The notes: generated by a model from the sequence alone, not told the origin. DNA of 64,000 bases from Denitrificimonas caeni DSM 24390 (GCF_000421765.1 NZ_ATXQ01000006.1:124001-188000), one strand, 5' to 3'; positions 42,814 to 52,197 are shown, numbered from the stretch's first letter. Numbers and translations are program-made.

Positions 42814-44413
42814 GGCGCTTATCCATCAGCAGCACACCGGGTGCCAGCTGTTGTTGTGGGTCCAAACGATCCACCACCGCCTGAATCGCAGCAATGCCCA
42901 ACTCACCTTTCTCTTGCGCCAACCAAGGCGCGTGATCACGGCCGACACCATGTTGATGACTGATGGTGCCTTGATTGTCGGCAATGGTTTGGCTGGCGAG
43001 GGTTTTAAGCTTGCGCCAGTTTGCCAGTGTTTGTGCGTAGTCCTTACCACAGGCAAACACATAGGTGGTGTAAATGCTCGAGCCTTGCCCATACACATGG
43101 GACAAGTGTGAGAACACATGCACCTGCTGACCTTGCTCGGCTAGACCGTCACGCAAGCTTTGCTCAACCTTGTTCATCAATGGCAGTACATTGCCCCATT
43201 GTGTTGCGGTTTCTAAGGTATCCACCACATAACCGGCCTTCCACAAGGCTTCGCGTAAATAAGGGAAACGAAAACGTCCTTGCTGCCATTTATTGCCAAG
43301 AAAACGTCCGGTAAACACCGCACCATGCTTTTTTAAACGACGCTTAGCTTGGCGCAACGACAGCGCATTTTGCCGACGATCACCGGTCACGCCAAAGGTC
43401 AGTAAGCATTTACCTTCGCTGCAACCACGCAAAGTTAAGTAACGCTCCAGTACACCAATCATGCGCGGATGACCGGCCAGCGCCAATTGCGTCGTGGTCT
43501 CCACCGCATTGGATAAACGCAACATCGACAGCGGAATGCGCGCCTGACTCAACTCACGCATCGCCTCCTGTGCCTGCTGCCAAGACGGCAGAAACACGCC
43601 ATAAAAACGCTCATCATCGGGCAAACGGGTCACCCGCACTTTCACTTGCGAAATGATACCGAAACGCCCTTCCGAGCCCATCACCCACTCACGTAAATCA
43701 GGACCCGCCGCCGAGGCTGGATAACAGGGCAACGACCAGGTTCCAGCAAAGGTTTCTACTTCGCCGCCAGCAAACAACTGTTCAATACGACCATAGCGCA
43801 GCGATTGCTGACCACTGGATCGACTGGCGACCCAGCCTCCTAAAGTGGACAGTTCCCACGACTGCGGAAAATGCCCCAAGGTATAACCACGCGCGCGCAA
43901 TTGATTTTCCACTTGTGGGCCATTAGCGCCAGGACCAAAAGTAGCGAGCAAGCTGTCTTCATCCAGATCCAGCAGCTGATTCATCCGCGCCAAAGAAACG
44001 GTCAACACCGGTCGTGTATCGGCTTGCGGATTAATATGTCCCGCCACCGAGGTACCGCCACCATAGGCAATCACTACGATATTTTCCGTTGCTGCCCAGG
44101 CTAATAACTCACGAATATCAGCGGCAGATTCTGGAAACGCCACACCATCAGGGAATACGCCAAAATCACCGCTGCGCATTGCCAGCCAATCCGGCAAGCT
44201 TTGTCCGCGCGCATGGCGCACCCGTGTTTCAGCATCGACACTGACCAGTTGGTGCGCTGGTAGACGTGAAGGCGGAACTTGCGCCATCACCTCGTCTAAG
44301 CTGGCATCAGGCAGTACCTGACCACGGCCCACCAGACTCTGTAAAAAATCTGCGCCCTGCTCTGGCAACTCCATCGTCGTAGCGCTGTCGCCCCATCCGT
44401 TCCAACGTCGCAT
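42806..44413 (-). CDS. FAD-linked oxidase resembling alkyldihydroxyacetonephosphate synthase
   Basis: The 535-residue protein is a PCMH/VAO-type flavoprotein. It has IAYGGGTSVAGH in the FAD site, the LGHFPQSWELSTLGGWVASRSSGQQS stretch typical of AGPS and related oxidases, and a C-terminal HQHGVGRDH metal-like motif. True AGPS makes ether lipids in animals; bacterial relatives are mostly unassigned. ATG 44413 follows GAGG at 6-7 bases and is preferred to a codon nine residues earlier. First gene of the operon, divergent from an AraC regulator. Confidence 0.83.
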   Translation of the reverse strand: MRRWNGWGDSATTMELPEQGADFLQSLVGRGQVLPDASLDEVMAQVPPSRLPAHQLVSVDAETRVRHARGQSLPDWLAMRSGDFGVFPDGVAFPESAADIRELLAWAATENIVVIAYGGGTSVAGHINPQADTRPVLTVSLARMNQLLDLDEDSLLATFGPGANGPQVENQLRARGYTLGHFPQSWELSTLGGWVASRSSGQQSLRYGRIEQLFAGGEVETFAGTWSLPCYPASAAGPDLREWVMGSEGRFGIISQVKVRVTRLPDDERFYGVFLPSWQQAQEAMRELSQARIPLSMLRLSNAVETTTQLALAGHPRMIGVLERYLTLRGCSEGKCLLTFGVTGDRRQNALSLRQAKRRLKKHGAVFTGRFLGNKWQQGRFRFPYLREALWKAGYVVDTLETATQWGNVLPLMNKVEQSLRDGLAEQGQQVHVFSHLSHVYGQGSSIYTTYVFACGKDYAQTLANWRKLKTLASQTIADNQGTISHQHGVGRDHAPWLAQEKGELGIAAIQAVVDRLDPQQQLAPGVLLMDKRHD

Positions 44414-44472
44414 AGCCACCTCATCATTTATTATTGTCATTTGTCGATATTGTCTAAATTGACTTTAGAAGC

Positions 44473-44600
44473 CTCTGAATAACGTTACCGAGGACGCTAG
44501 CACAAGGCAAAAACGTACGAGAAAGCGCAGTTTACACCGAGTAAATGAGCATTTTGAGTACGTTTTTAACGCAGTGATAGCTACGCAGGTAGTTATTCAG
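44473..44600. repeat. 128-bp imperfect palindrome (MITE-like)
   Basis: Outer arms CTGAATAAC (44475-44483) and GTTATTCAG (44592-44600) pair perfectly. Inner arms AAAAACGTAC (44509-44518) and GTACGTTTTT (44558-44567) pair perfectly over 10 bp, and TTTAC/GTAAA closes the tip. The element fills much of the gap between the divergent regulator and its operon. No transposase is present. It looks like a miniature inverted-repeat element or a fossil of one. Confidence 0.65.
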
Positions 44601-44714
44601 CGGTTTCTTTAAACTGAGCATAGCGCTGTTACCCAGACAAACCGAGGTCAGATTACACCGCACGAGTAGCCAATTACGCCAACTGCGTTTAGGATAAAAC
44701 CACTAAACAATCAT

Positions 44715-45752
44715 GTGAAAACACCTATGCACACACTTGGCACCACTTCTGTTGCAGCGCTTTGGCGTTATTTAGACTATGCCGAGGATCAGCAACTGGA
44801 TACCAACGCTGCATTAGCTGCGGCACAGATCAGTTCAGAACAGCTTAAAGACAGCAATAGCCGCGTGTCTTTACAGGCCTTCGAAGAATTATTAAGCCAT
44901 TTATTAGCGCAGCGACCACAGCCGTTGTTTGGTTTAAACGCGGCGCGCCACGTGCAGCCTGCGTCTTGGCATGTACTGGGTTATATCACCATGAACTGCG
45001 CCACCTTAGGCGATGCCTTAGACCGTATTATTCCCTTTGAAAAGCTGGTCAGCGACAGCGGCACCACGCAACTACAAACTCGTGGCAGCGCCATTGAATT
45101 GACCTGGCATTGCCAACATCAAGCGCCGTTACTGCGTCAGCATCTGAGTGAAAATGTATTAGCCGCTTGGCTGCTTTACGCGCAATGGTTGGTCGATGAT
45201 GCCAGCGCACCGTTAAAAGTCAGCTTTGCCCACCCGCAACCCAGCGGCACCACAGTGCAAGATTACCAAGCGCTCTTCGCCTGCCCAGTGGCGTTTAATC
45301 AAGCACACAATGCTTTGCTGATCCCAGCGAGCTACTTGCAACTGCCCGTGCGCCAAGCCGATGCCATGTTATTACACACCTTAGAGCAGCACGCCAGTAG
45401 TCTACTCAATCAGCTGCAAGCACCGACGCAACTGTCTTTTACTGCACAGGTGAGTCATGCGATAGAAGAGATTTTAGCCAACCGTGTACCACGCCAAGAA
45501 GAAGTGGCGCAGCATTGCGCTCTATCACTGCGCACCTTGCAACGACGCTTACAGGAAGCCGGCAGCAGTTATCAACAACTGCTCGATGAAGTACGTTTTG
45601 CTCAGGCCAAAACTCAACTGAGCGGCACACAAAAACCATTGCACAGCATTGCCGAGCAATTGGGCTTTATTGAGCCGCGTTCATTTTTCAGGTTTTTTAA
45701 AAGTAGAGCAGGCGTAACGCCGGGGGAATACAGAAAGCAGCACAAAGCCTAG
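44715..45752 (+). CDS. AraC-family transcriptional regulator (OruR/ArgR-like N-terminus)
   Basis: The 345-residue regulator has an N-terminal arabinose-binding-like domain of the OruR type (about 20-210, with LFGLNAARHVQPASWHVLGY) and a C-terminal double helix-turn-helix (LSLRTLQRRLQEAGSSYQQL; IAEQLGFIEPRSFFRFFKSR). It diverges from the kinase/GlpD/AGPS-like operon and probably activates it. The start is a GTG; the ATG at 44727 is a fair alternative because homology begins close to it and neither has a strong ribosome site. Confidence 0.88.
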   Translation: MKTPMHTLGTTSVAALWRYLDYAEDQQLDTNAALAAAQISSEQLKDSNSRVSLQAFEELLSHLLAQRPQPLFGLNAARHVQPASWHVLGYITMNCATLGDALDRIIPFEKLVSDSGTTQLQTRGSAIELTWHCQHQAPLLRQHLSENVLAAWLLYAQWLVDDASAPLKVSFAHPQPSGTTVQDYQALFACPVAFNQAHNALLIPASYLQLPVRQADAMLLHTLEQHASSLLNQLQAPTQLSFTAQVSHAIEEILANRVPRQEEVAQHCALSLRTLQRRLQEAGSSYQQLLDEVRFAQAKTQLSGTQKPLHSIAEQLGFIEPRSFFRFFKSRAGVTPGEYRKQHKA

Positions 45753-45845
45753 CGGGTTCTGTATCTAGGTGTGGAGTAGAGAGTGTCTGGGCTGCTTAGA
45801 CTGCACGATCAAGCCGCACAAGCTAAACAACCCAAACAGAAACCG

Positions 45846-46463
45846 TTACAGGCTGAGCTGACGGTTTGAAGCTTTAATGAATTCTTTTTTCAGATCATCA
45901 AAAGTATGTACTGCAGGGAACTGCGGGAACTGCTCAATCACGTTGTCTGGCGCGTGGAATAAGATGCCCGCATCCGCTTCGCCCAGCATAGTGGTGTCAT
46001 TGTAAGAGTCACCGGCAGCAATAATGCGGTAGTACAGGGTTTTCAACGCCAGCACAGATTGACGCTTAGGGTCTTTTTGACGCAACTGATAGTCAACCAC
46101 ACGGCCGTTCTCATCGGTTACTAGCTTGTGGCATAGCAAGGTTGGGAAGCCCAGTTGGCGCATCAATGGCTGCGAAAACTCATAAAACGTATCGGATAAA
46201 ATAATGACTTGGAAACGCTCACGCAACCAATTAACAAACTCCACCGCGCCGTCTAAAGGTTTGAGCGTAGCGATCACTTCTTGAATGTCGTTTAGGGTCA
46301 AACCGTGTTCATCCAAAATACGCAGACGTTGCTTCATCAGCACATCGTAATCAGGAATATCACGTGTGGTCGCGCGCAAGGATTCGATACCAGTTTTTTC
46401 TGCAAAGGCAATCCAGATTTCTGGAACCAATACACCCTCAAGGTCAAGGCAGGCGATTTCCAC
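45846..46463 (-). CDS. thrH: Bifunctional phosphoserine phosphatase/homoserine phosphotransferase
   Basis: The 205-residue HAD protein has motif I LDLEGVL, motif II LSD, and motif III/IV GDSYNDTTML. It matches ThrH of P. aeruginosa, which removes phosphate from phosphoserine and can transfer it to homoserine, so it can serve serine and threonine synthesis. Its neighbour cysH is divergent, the same order as PA1757/PA1756, which supports the call. The GTG start follows GAGGAA. Confidence 0.93.
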   Translation of the reverse strand: MEIACLDLEGVLVPEIWIAFAEKTGIESLRATTRDIPDYDVLMKQRLRILDEHGLTLNDIQEVIATLKPLDGAVEFVNWLRERFQVIILSDTFYEFSQPLMRQLGFPTLLCHKLVTDENGRVVDYQLRQKDPKRQSVLALKTLYYRIIAAGDSYNDTTMLGEADAGILFHAPDNVIEQFPQFPAVHTFDDLKKEFIKASNRQLSL

Positions 46464-46654
46464 AGCAATTCCTCATCATATAAAAAAGAGGCACTCTAGC
46501 CGCTCCACCCAGACCATGCAAGATTAAGATGTTTTATAGGGTCAAGCATAACCATAAAGCATAAGCATAACGGTTTTTATTCATTCTAATCGTACTGCTG
46601 GGTTTGCTAGTATATGTGCATCTAAACATCGATATATTCTATTAGGAATCTAGC

Positions 46655-47389
46655 ATGACTGCTTCAATTGACCTTCAGCAACTGATCGCTGATTGTGCCG
46701 ACGCTTCACCAAAAGAGATTCTCAAGCATGCCTTTGCCGCTTTCGGTGATGAATTATGGCTGTCTTTTAGTGGTGCAGAAGATGTCGTTCTGCTGGATAT
46801 GGCATGGAAAATCAATCCGCAGGTTAAAGTCTTTAGCTTAGATACCGGCCGTTTGCATCCAGAAACCTACCAGTTTATTGAAAAAGTCCGCGAGCATTAT
46901 AAAATCAGCATCGAAGTGCTCTCCCCTGACGCACAACAGGTGCAAGACTTAGTTCGCGAAAAAGGCTTATTCAGCTTCTATAAAGATGGCCACAGTGAAT
47001 GCTGTGGCGTGCGCAAGATTGCTCCACTGAAGCGTAAGCTCAGCACAGTCAAAGCCTGGGCGACCGGACAGCGTCGTGACCAAAGTCCTGGTACGCGCAG
47101 CAATGTCGCCGCCGTCGAGCTTGATGCAGCGTTCTCTACAGCAGAACAGCCGTTGTATAAGTTTAATCCACTGGCACAGATGAGCAGCGAAGATGTTTGG
47201 GCGTATATCCGCATGCTAGAGCTGCCCTACAACAGTTTGCATGAACGCGGCTTTATCAGTATTGGCTGTGAACCCTGCACCCGTCCTGTCCTGCCTAACC
47301 AACACGAACGCGAAGGCCGCTGGTGGTGGGAAGAAGCCACGCAAAAAGAATGCGGCTTACATGCAGGCAACATCATCACCGCGCAATAA
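46655..47389 (+). CDS. cysH: Adenylyl-sulfate (APS/PAPS) reductase
   Basis: The 244-residue enzyme has the substrate loop [14 protein letters not shown] (about 31-44) and DTGRLHPET. Two cysteine pairs are present ([14 protein letters not shown]). The pairs bind a [4Fe-4S] cluster and mark the bacterial APS type, as in P. aeruginosa, rather than the cluster-free PAPS reductase of E. coli. It reduces APS to sulfite for cysteine synthesis. Divergent from thrH, with 190 bp in between. Confidence 0.93.
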   Translation: MTASIDLQQLIADCADASPKEILKHAFAAFGDELWLSFSGAEDVVLLDMAWKINPQVKVFSLDTGRLHPETYQFIEKVREHYKISIEVLSPDAQQVQDLVREKGLFSFYKDGHSECCGVRKIAPLKRKLSTVKAWATGQRRDQSPGTRSNVAAVELDAAFSTAEQPLYKFNPLAQMSSEDVWAYIRMLELPYNSLHERGFISIGCEPCTRPVLPNQHEREGRWWWEEATQKECGLHAGNIITAQ

Positions 47390-47559
47390 CTCTGCTTGCC
47401 GTGGGTTTAAGCAAATAATTGCAGTGCATTTCCCAATCGAATCACAATATAGCGCGCTAAGCTGGTTATACTTGGCGCGCTGTGAATGATGCCCAGCACT
47501 TGATCAACAGTTTTTAAGCATTTACTGTTGGTTTCTATCATTATTTATTCGGGAGCCCT

Positions 47560-48420
47560 ATGAAAACCCCTGCACGCCTAATCCCTCTCGTTGAAGACGG
47601 GCTGATTGACGAGGTGTTACGCCCCCTGATGAATGGTAAAGAAGCTGCGGTGTATGTGGTTCGCAGTGGTGATGATATTCGTTGCGCCAAAGTCTACAAA
47701 GACATGGACAAACGCAGCTTTAAAAAAGCTTCGTTGTACCGTGAAGGCCGTAAAACCGGCAACAGCCGACGCTCGCGCGCCATGGAGAAAGGCTCCAAGT
47801 TTGGCCGCGAACAAGCCGAAGAAGCCTGGCAGAACGCCGAAGTGGATGCGTTGTATCGCTTAGCTGCTGCTGGTGTGCGCGTACCCGAACCCTATGGCTG
47901 TTTTGATGGCGTACTGCTGATGGAACTGGTGACCCTACCCGACGGCGAAGTTGCGCCACGCTTAAATGACGTCACCCTAGATGCCGAACAAGCGCGTAAA
48001 GACCACGCCACGCTGATGGAATCCGTTAAACGCATGCTTTGTGTGGGTTTGGTACACGGCGACTTATCTGAATTTAATGTGTTGGTTGATGAACACGGCC
48101 CGGTGATTATTGATCTACCCCAAGCCGTGGATGCAGCAGCAAATAACAACGCCTTTTTTATGCTCAACCGCGATGTAAATAACATCACCCAGTATTACGG
48201 CCAGTTCGCTCCGGAGTTGCTCGAGACACGTTTTAGCCCGGAGATGTGGAGCCTCTATAAAGAAGGCAAGCTAGAAATGGATACGGTTTTGACTGGCGAG
48301 TTCTTTGAGCCTGATACACCAGCAGACATTGATTCTGTGATGGCTGACATTCAAGCCGTACTCAGCGAAGAACGCGATCGCATCGCCCGCGCTAATGCTG
48401 AAGACTTTGAAGATTTTTAA
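47560..48420 (+). CDS. RIO-family serine protein kinase
   Basis: The 286-residue RIO1-like kinase has VYVVRSGDDIRCAKVYKD with the catalytic lysine, the basic RRSRAMEKGSKFGRE loop typical of RIO1, then GLVHGDLSEFNVLVD (catalytic aspartate and asparagine) and VIIDLPQAVD (metal-binding aspartate). RIO1 kinases are mainly archaeal and eukaryotic ribosome-maturation factors; bacterial copies are found in gammaproteobacteria but have no assigned role. A terminator follows 45 bp after the stop. Confidence 0.9.
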   Translation: MKTPARLIPLVEDGLIDEVLRPLMNGKEAAVYVVRSGDDIRCAKVYKDMDKRSFKKASLYREGRKTGNSRRSRAMEKGSKFGREQAEEAWQNAEVDALYRLAAAGVRVPEPYGCFDGVLLMELVTLPDGEVAPRLNDVTLDAEQARKDHATLMESVKRMLCVGLVHGDLSEFNVLVDEHGPVIIDLPQAVDAAANNNAFFMLNRDVNNITQYYGQFAPELLETRFSPEMWSLYKEGKLEMDTVLTGEFFEPDTPADIDSVMADIQAVLSEERDRIARANAEDFEDF

Positions 48421-48464
48421 CCAGCGAACCTGTTCGCACTGACGCTGGCGTCATCCAAAAATAT

Positions 48465-48491
48465 AAAAAACCCACTTAAAGCGGGTTTTTT
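48465..48491 (+). terminator. Rho-independent terminator after the RIO kinase gene
   Basis: AAAAAACCC-A-CTT-AAA-GCGGGTTTTTT forms a symmetric stem that ends in a T-run on the plus strand, 45 bp after the stop. It could also work for the minus strand. Confidence 0.85.
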
Positions 48492-48646
48492 ATTAGCAGT
48501 AAAGCTTTTCAAACCATACACACCCTTTGAATATAGAAAAACCCAACAAAATAAGAATCATTCTCATAAGTAGAAGTAAGTCACAGAAAACAAATTACAG
48601 ATGCTATAAAAATGACTTACTAGTCGCAAAGCGAGAGGGTTTTGTT

Positions 48647-48889
48647 ATGAAAGAATTAACAGTCGCCTATGCAGTTTCCTTTGCAACACTAGCCTGCATT
48701 TTTATTTCAGCATGTTCTACAGGCGTTGAACAAAGACAACCTCGCAATTCACCCCAGCACTCGATTTCTGTATCCACACCATCAAGCGCAGCTTTAAAGA
48801 TGGATTACACGGAGCAAGAGACTGCGCTATTGCAGTATGCTTCTCCAGATATAAACGCTAGCTCAGAGACAGAAACTTATGTTTTTTAG
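48647..48889 (+). CDS. Small predicted lipoprotein
   Basis: An 80-residue protein with a basic start (MKELTVAY), a hydrophobic core and a lipobox FISAC, so the mature protein begins at C23. The rest is polar, with no motif I know. GAGAGG lies 9 bases before ATG 48647; the longer in-frame start at 48527 would add 40 residues in front of the signal peptide and is rejected. It is followed by a region of decayed genes and may itself be strain-specific. Confidence 0.65.
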   Translation: MKELTVAYAVSFATLACIFISACSTGVEQRQPRNSPQHSISVSTPSSAALKMDYTEQETALLQYASPDINASSETETYVF

Positions 48890-49035
48890 CTCTCTCTGAG
48901 TTGCAAGAAGCTATAACAACATTACGACTACAAATAGTTTTAGAACTTAAGTCTCGTTGGATTGACGATACTTAAGCCCAAACATAATCACCGCTTATAG
49001 TGGTTTCACACATCACTTTATTTATATATCCACAA

Positions 49036-49296
49036 TCACTGCGCTTTCAAATAAGTACTCGGCGTGCCGTGACTGGAAATATACAAATAGCGCACTGCTC
49101 GGGTAGCCGCTACGTGGAATAAAGCGCGCTCATTTAAATCAGTTAAGCGCTGCTGATGAATATAAGGTGAAAAGCTGAGTTCTACATAACTTAGTAGCGA
49201 CTCAACTTTGCTGGAAACGGTACGAAATGGCAGCTTTATTTCTAGCCAAGGCCCTTTCAGTAAGTTGTCTGGCTGCTCTGGGTCATGCAGGAATTG
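49036..49296 (-). pseudogene. UvrD-like helicase, C-terminal remnant
   Basis: One minus-strand frame reads FLHDPEQPDNLL, then LNERALFHVAATRAVRYLYI and SSHGTPSTYL before a TGA at 49036. ALFHVAATRA is motif VI of superfamily 1 (UvrD/Rep-type) helicases, which contacts ATP, and the tail fits their C-terminus. Upstream the frame is closed by stops (TAG, TAA), so about 85 codons survive of several hundred. It lies just downstream of hipA. Confidence 0.6.
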
Positions 49297-49578
49297 CTAC
49301 ATCAAACCAGCATCGCCCTGCCCTTAAAACTCTGCTGTGCTCATAGGAAAAGCATTGGATAAAAAATTTTCTAACTCTGATTTGATTTCGCGAGCGATGA
49401 GCGAGGCTGAGCAGTGTTTTTTGTTTGGAATGTCTCTCGACCCCTCTGGCACAGACTTGACGGTGATAATTTTTGAACTTACCCGCCTTCGCCTTGCGCA
49501 TTAGTGTGAGCCGCGCACACCAGCACGACAAGGGTCTTAGCCTGCAAGATGCTTAACAGCGGCTGGGATTTGTCATTA
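49297..49578 (-). other. Degenerate coding-like stretch between hipA and helicase remnant
   Basis: Minus-strand frames hold fragments that look coding but are broken: one ends QAKTLVVLVCAAHTNAQGEG at about 49475, and another reads GSRDIPNKKHCSASLIAREI and ends at a TAA near 49320. They appear to be one gene with a frameshift, but I cannot name the family. No intact gene is present. Confidence 0.35.
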
Positions 49579-50895
49579 TCAAATGCGCAATCTAAGATTC
49601 GGTACCACCTCATCAATCAGCACTCGCGGCACTTGAGCCTCAGTCGCTAGTCTTTCCCAGCCGGACACTTTTTCAATAATCTCATCAATAACACTGTTAA
49701 TAAAACTTCGGCTAAACAGCGGGCTCAGCCTCTCTAATGAATAAAAGTCTTTGCGCACAAAGTCATCACGCTTACCGTTAAGGCTCATCCAATGACTGTT
49801 AACCCATTTACTGCCGGGCTTATAGCTGTATGCCAAGTCGTATGCAGGCGCTAAACCCCACCTATCACCCCGCAGCATAAAACCGAAATTTTTTGCGTGA
49901 TCATCGTGATTACGCGCCACAATATTAAACGCCATACGTCTAAATAACTGCTCAGCATCCACGGCAGAAAGTTTAAGCTGCCTTAAAACACCAAACAGCT
50001 CGGCATAGGAAAAAGACCCTGGTTTTTTGTAATCAACATGGGCAAGACCGTTGAGCGTTTGCACATGGACCTTCTCATTACCCACCCGATCAAAGCGCTG
50101 AGTAATAAAATGCCTGCGTTGACCTTCAGGTAGTAAGTGACAGGGCATCATGTCGATACCGCAGTCTTTAGCCATCAGATAATAAACAAACTCCATTGCA
50201 CCAAAACCAAGTGGATCACCAAAGGTTTCTTGGTTTTCATTGTGCTCACTGACGCCATCAAATTTCATTAAGTAATGTGTGAAGCCTTCCGGCGCGTCAG
50301 CTTGGCCCGATCGTGCTTGAGTGAAATCAGCATTAAACGCAAGCACCGCTTTTGGCCTTGCACCGCCCGCACTCATACCTACAGACAGCAGTGCAAGCAT
50401 CGCCTCTCGGTCGTCTGCATTATTTTTACTCCACTCTACAGAAAAATCATTGCGGGTATTTAAAATAGCTTGGGCAATAGACAGCAAGGAATCAATATCT
50501 ACCTGCTGGGAAGCGTTAAGGCTTTTGATCTGGGTGGCTGGCGCATATTCAAGCGCGCCCATGCCGCGCGCCCCAGTATATTGCAGGCGCTGCAAAGGCG
50601 TAATGTCACTTGGAGATTTACCACGCATGGCCACCCAAGCATTTAACACAGCATTACCAAAATCGTCAGGTAGTGAGTCAGCCACCAATCCAGGCAAGCC
50701 TTTGAAAGTATTAAAATCCAATTCTGGAAAGCTATAAATACCTTGCGCTAAAGGCATTTTTAGCGGTGATAATTCAATGCCTTTGTTAATAAAACTTGGC
50801 GCATACTCAAACGCACCTAAGCCTGTTTGCGTATCAAAGCTGACTGCACCAACTTCATGCTGCTTGAAGCGGACATTTATAACTTCCATTACCAT
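49579..50895 (-). CDS. hipA: HipA-family serine/threonine kinase toxin
   Basis: The 438-residue protein is a full-length HipA kinase. It has the Gly-rich loop GGARPK (177-182), the catalytic segment NHDDHAKNF (329-337) and the YDLAYS metal-binding aspartate near 353. HipA of E. coli phosphorylates glutamyl-tRNA synthetase and stalls growth; targets of relatives vary. The ATG at 50895 overlaps the end of hipB by 7 bp, and a second ATG at 50889 would give a TAATG overlap, so translation is coupled to the antitoxin either way. Confidence 0.9.
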   Translation of the reverse strand: MVMEVINVRFKQHEVGAVSFDTQTGLGAFEYAPSFINKGIELSPLKMPLAQGIYSFPELDFNTFKGLPGLVADSLPDDFGNAVLNAWVAMRGKSPSDITPLQRLQYTGARGMGALEYAPATQIKSLNASQQVDIDSLLSIAQAILNTRNDFSVEWSKNNADDREAMLALLSVGMSAGGARPKAVLAFNADFTQARSGQADAPEGFTHYLMKFDGVSEHNENQETFGDPLGFGAMEFVYYLMAKDCGIDMMPCHLLPEGQRRHFITQRFDRVGNEKVHVQTLNGLAHVDYKKPGSFSYAELFGVLRQLKLSAVDAEQLFRRMAFNIVARNHDDHAKNFGFMLRGDRWGLAPAYDLAYSYKPGSKWVNSHWMSLNGKRDDFVRKDFYSLERLSPLFSRSFINSVIDEIIEKVSGWERLATEAQVPRVLIDEVVPNLRLRI

Positions 50896-51218
50896 TCGGG
50901 CTCACCCTCTTCATTTGCTTTTTTTTGTCCTGAAGCACGTTGTCGCTGCCGACCTTGCAACTGGGCAAGCTGCAACGGAGATATCTGCTGTTTTGGCAAG
51001 AACAGTTCCAAATGACTGGTTAGATTTAATGCGAGCAAAATAGCCACAAACACCTCAAGCTGAGCCTTGCCTTTTTCAGCATTGATAACCTGCTTGCGAC
51101 TCACGCCAACAGACTCAGCAACTTCTGCCTGGGTCAGATTTTGATTCAGCCGCGCTTGCTTTAAACGCTCACCGAGCTCTTCTGCGATAGCAGATGCTGA
51201 TAGATTTGAAAGACTCAT
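50889..51218 (-). CDS. hipB: HipB-like XRE antitoxin
   Basis: The 109-residue protein has a Cro/C1-type helix-turn-helix (LGERLKQARLNQNLTQAEVAES and VSRKQVINAEKG), followed by a charged C-terminal tail (QRQRASGQKKANEEGE) like the flexible tail of HipB. It should bind and neutralise HipA and repress the operon. Direct repeats 110-165 bp upstream are candidate operators. It precedes and overlaps hipA. Confidence 0.88.
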   Translation of the reverse strand: MSLSNLSASAIAEELGERLKQARLNQNLTQAEVAESVGVSRKQVINAEKGKAQLEVFVAILLALNLTSHLELFLPKQQISPLQLAQLQGRQRQRASGQKKANEEGEPEW

Positions 51219-51326
51219 AAAGCTCCTTTATCTGCACTTAAACGCTATTAAAACATTTTACGCGCAAAATATAGCACCTTATAAATATCTTTAAAAGAAG
51301 ACGGAACCACAAATAAGTCATGGTGA

Positions 51327-51384
51327 AAATACTTAAATATGAGTAAAGAGCCACGTTTACAGCCATAAATACTTATATTTGAGC
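51327..51384. promoter_or_regulatory. Direct repeats upstream of hipBA
   Basis: AAATACTTAAATATGAGT (51327-51344) and AAATACTTATATTTGAGC (51367-51384) share 14 of 18 bases and start exactly 40 bp apart. Each contains a partial dyad. They may be HipB operators, although the distance to the hipB start (109 bp or more) is long. Confidence 0.4.
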
Positions 51385-51825
51385 TTTTATGTAAAACAGT
51401 GATCAAGTTTTAGGGCAGTAATCTTAGGACAGCGCGCAGACGTCAGAAAAATGCATCACACAATGAATGTTAAAAGCCTAAAAAACGCGCTGTGAGTAAT
51501 CCGAAGGTCAAAGCGGAGACTACAAACTGGGTGTAAAACTCACTAATATTGGTCAGTTACTGTTCATGCGCAGAAGCGTCAGCCTAAGCTAAGAACAGAT
51601 GCCTGAAAGAATGCAGACCAGTAAATATTAATGGCCATTTCAACTGATCTACTAAACTTACAAGGTCTTGTTTTTGAAAAGGAGGAATCATTGGCGTGGC
51701 TCGCTCATTTCAGTCATAAAAATGAGCTATTGCATTAAAAATCTTAATCACTTAACGCTACCAAACACTCTTTTTACAGGTAAAGTATTGAGCCTGCTCC
51801 ATCAACCTCATTAGGAATATAAAAC
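51385..51825. other. Gene-free stretch upstream of the VOC operon
   Basis: No intact gene is seen. A small stem (GCTCATTT 51703-51710 / AAATGAGC 51720-51727) lies near the right end, preceded by AAAAGGAGGAATC, which is a ribosome-site-like sequence without a following gene. It suggests a decayed reading frame. Promoters for the VOC operon should lie after about 51750. Confidence 0.35.
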
Positions 51826-52197
51826 ATGATCAGCTACGTAACCTTAGGTGTTAGCAATTTAGCCGCTGCGAAAGCATTTTACAGCGAATTACTCTCTGAT
51901 TTAGGCGCTAAAGTCTTGATTGATATGGATCGCATCAGCTTTATTGGTAAAAGCATGGCAGCACCAATGCTCGCCGTTTGCACACCTTACAATGAAGAAC
52001 CTGCTTCAGCGGGTAACGGTACGATGGTGGCATTCGCACCCGGTAGCAAAGAAGGTGTCGATGCGCTGTACAACAAAGCCATCGCTTTAGGTGCAAGCTG
52101 TGAAGGCGCACCCGGCGAGCGTATCCCTAATGTTTTTTATGGCGCTTACGTGAAAGACAGCGACGGCAATAAGCTGTGCTTTAACCACTTTATTTAA
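51826..52197 (+). CDS. VOC-family (glyoxalase/bleomycin-resistance fold) protein
   Basis: The 123-residue single VOC module begins ISYVTLGVSNLAAAKAFYSE and ends with YGAYVKDSDGNKLCFNHF, giving the paired beta-alpha-beta3 fold. Two such chains form a metal site in the family. The substrate cannot be told. Its stop is 11 bp before the cupin gene, so the two are in one operon. The ribosome site is TAGGAA. Confidence 0.85.
   Translation: MISYVTLGVSNLAAAKAFYSELLSDLGAKVLIDMDRISFIGKSMAAPMLAVCTPYNEEPASAGNGTMVAFAPGSKEGVDALYNKAIALGASCEGAPGERIPNVFYGAYVKDSDGNKLCFNHFI

Noticed and set aside
49283-49531. 82-codon minus-strand reading frame beside hipA
   Set aside because: Its translation has no family features, while other frames of the same DNA show broken protein-like segments. 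Treated as decayed sequence.
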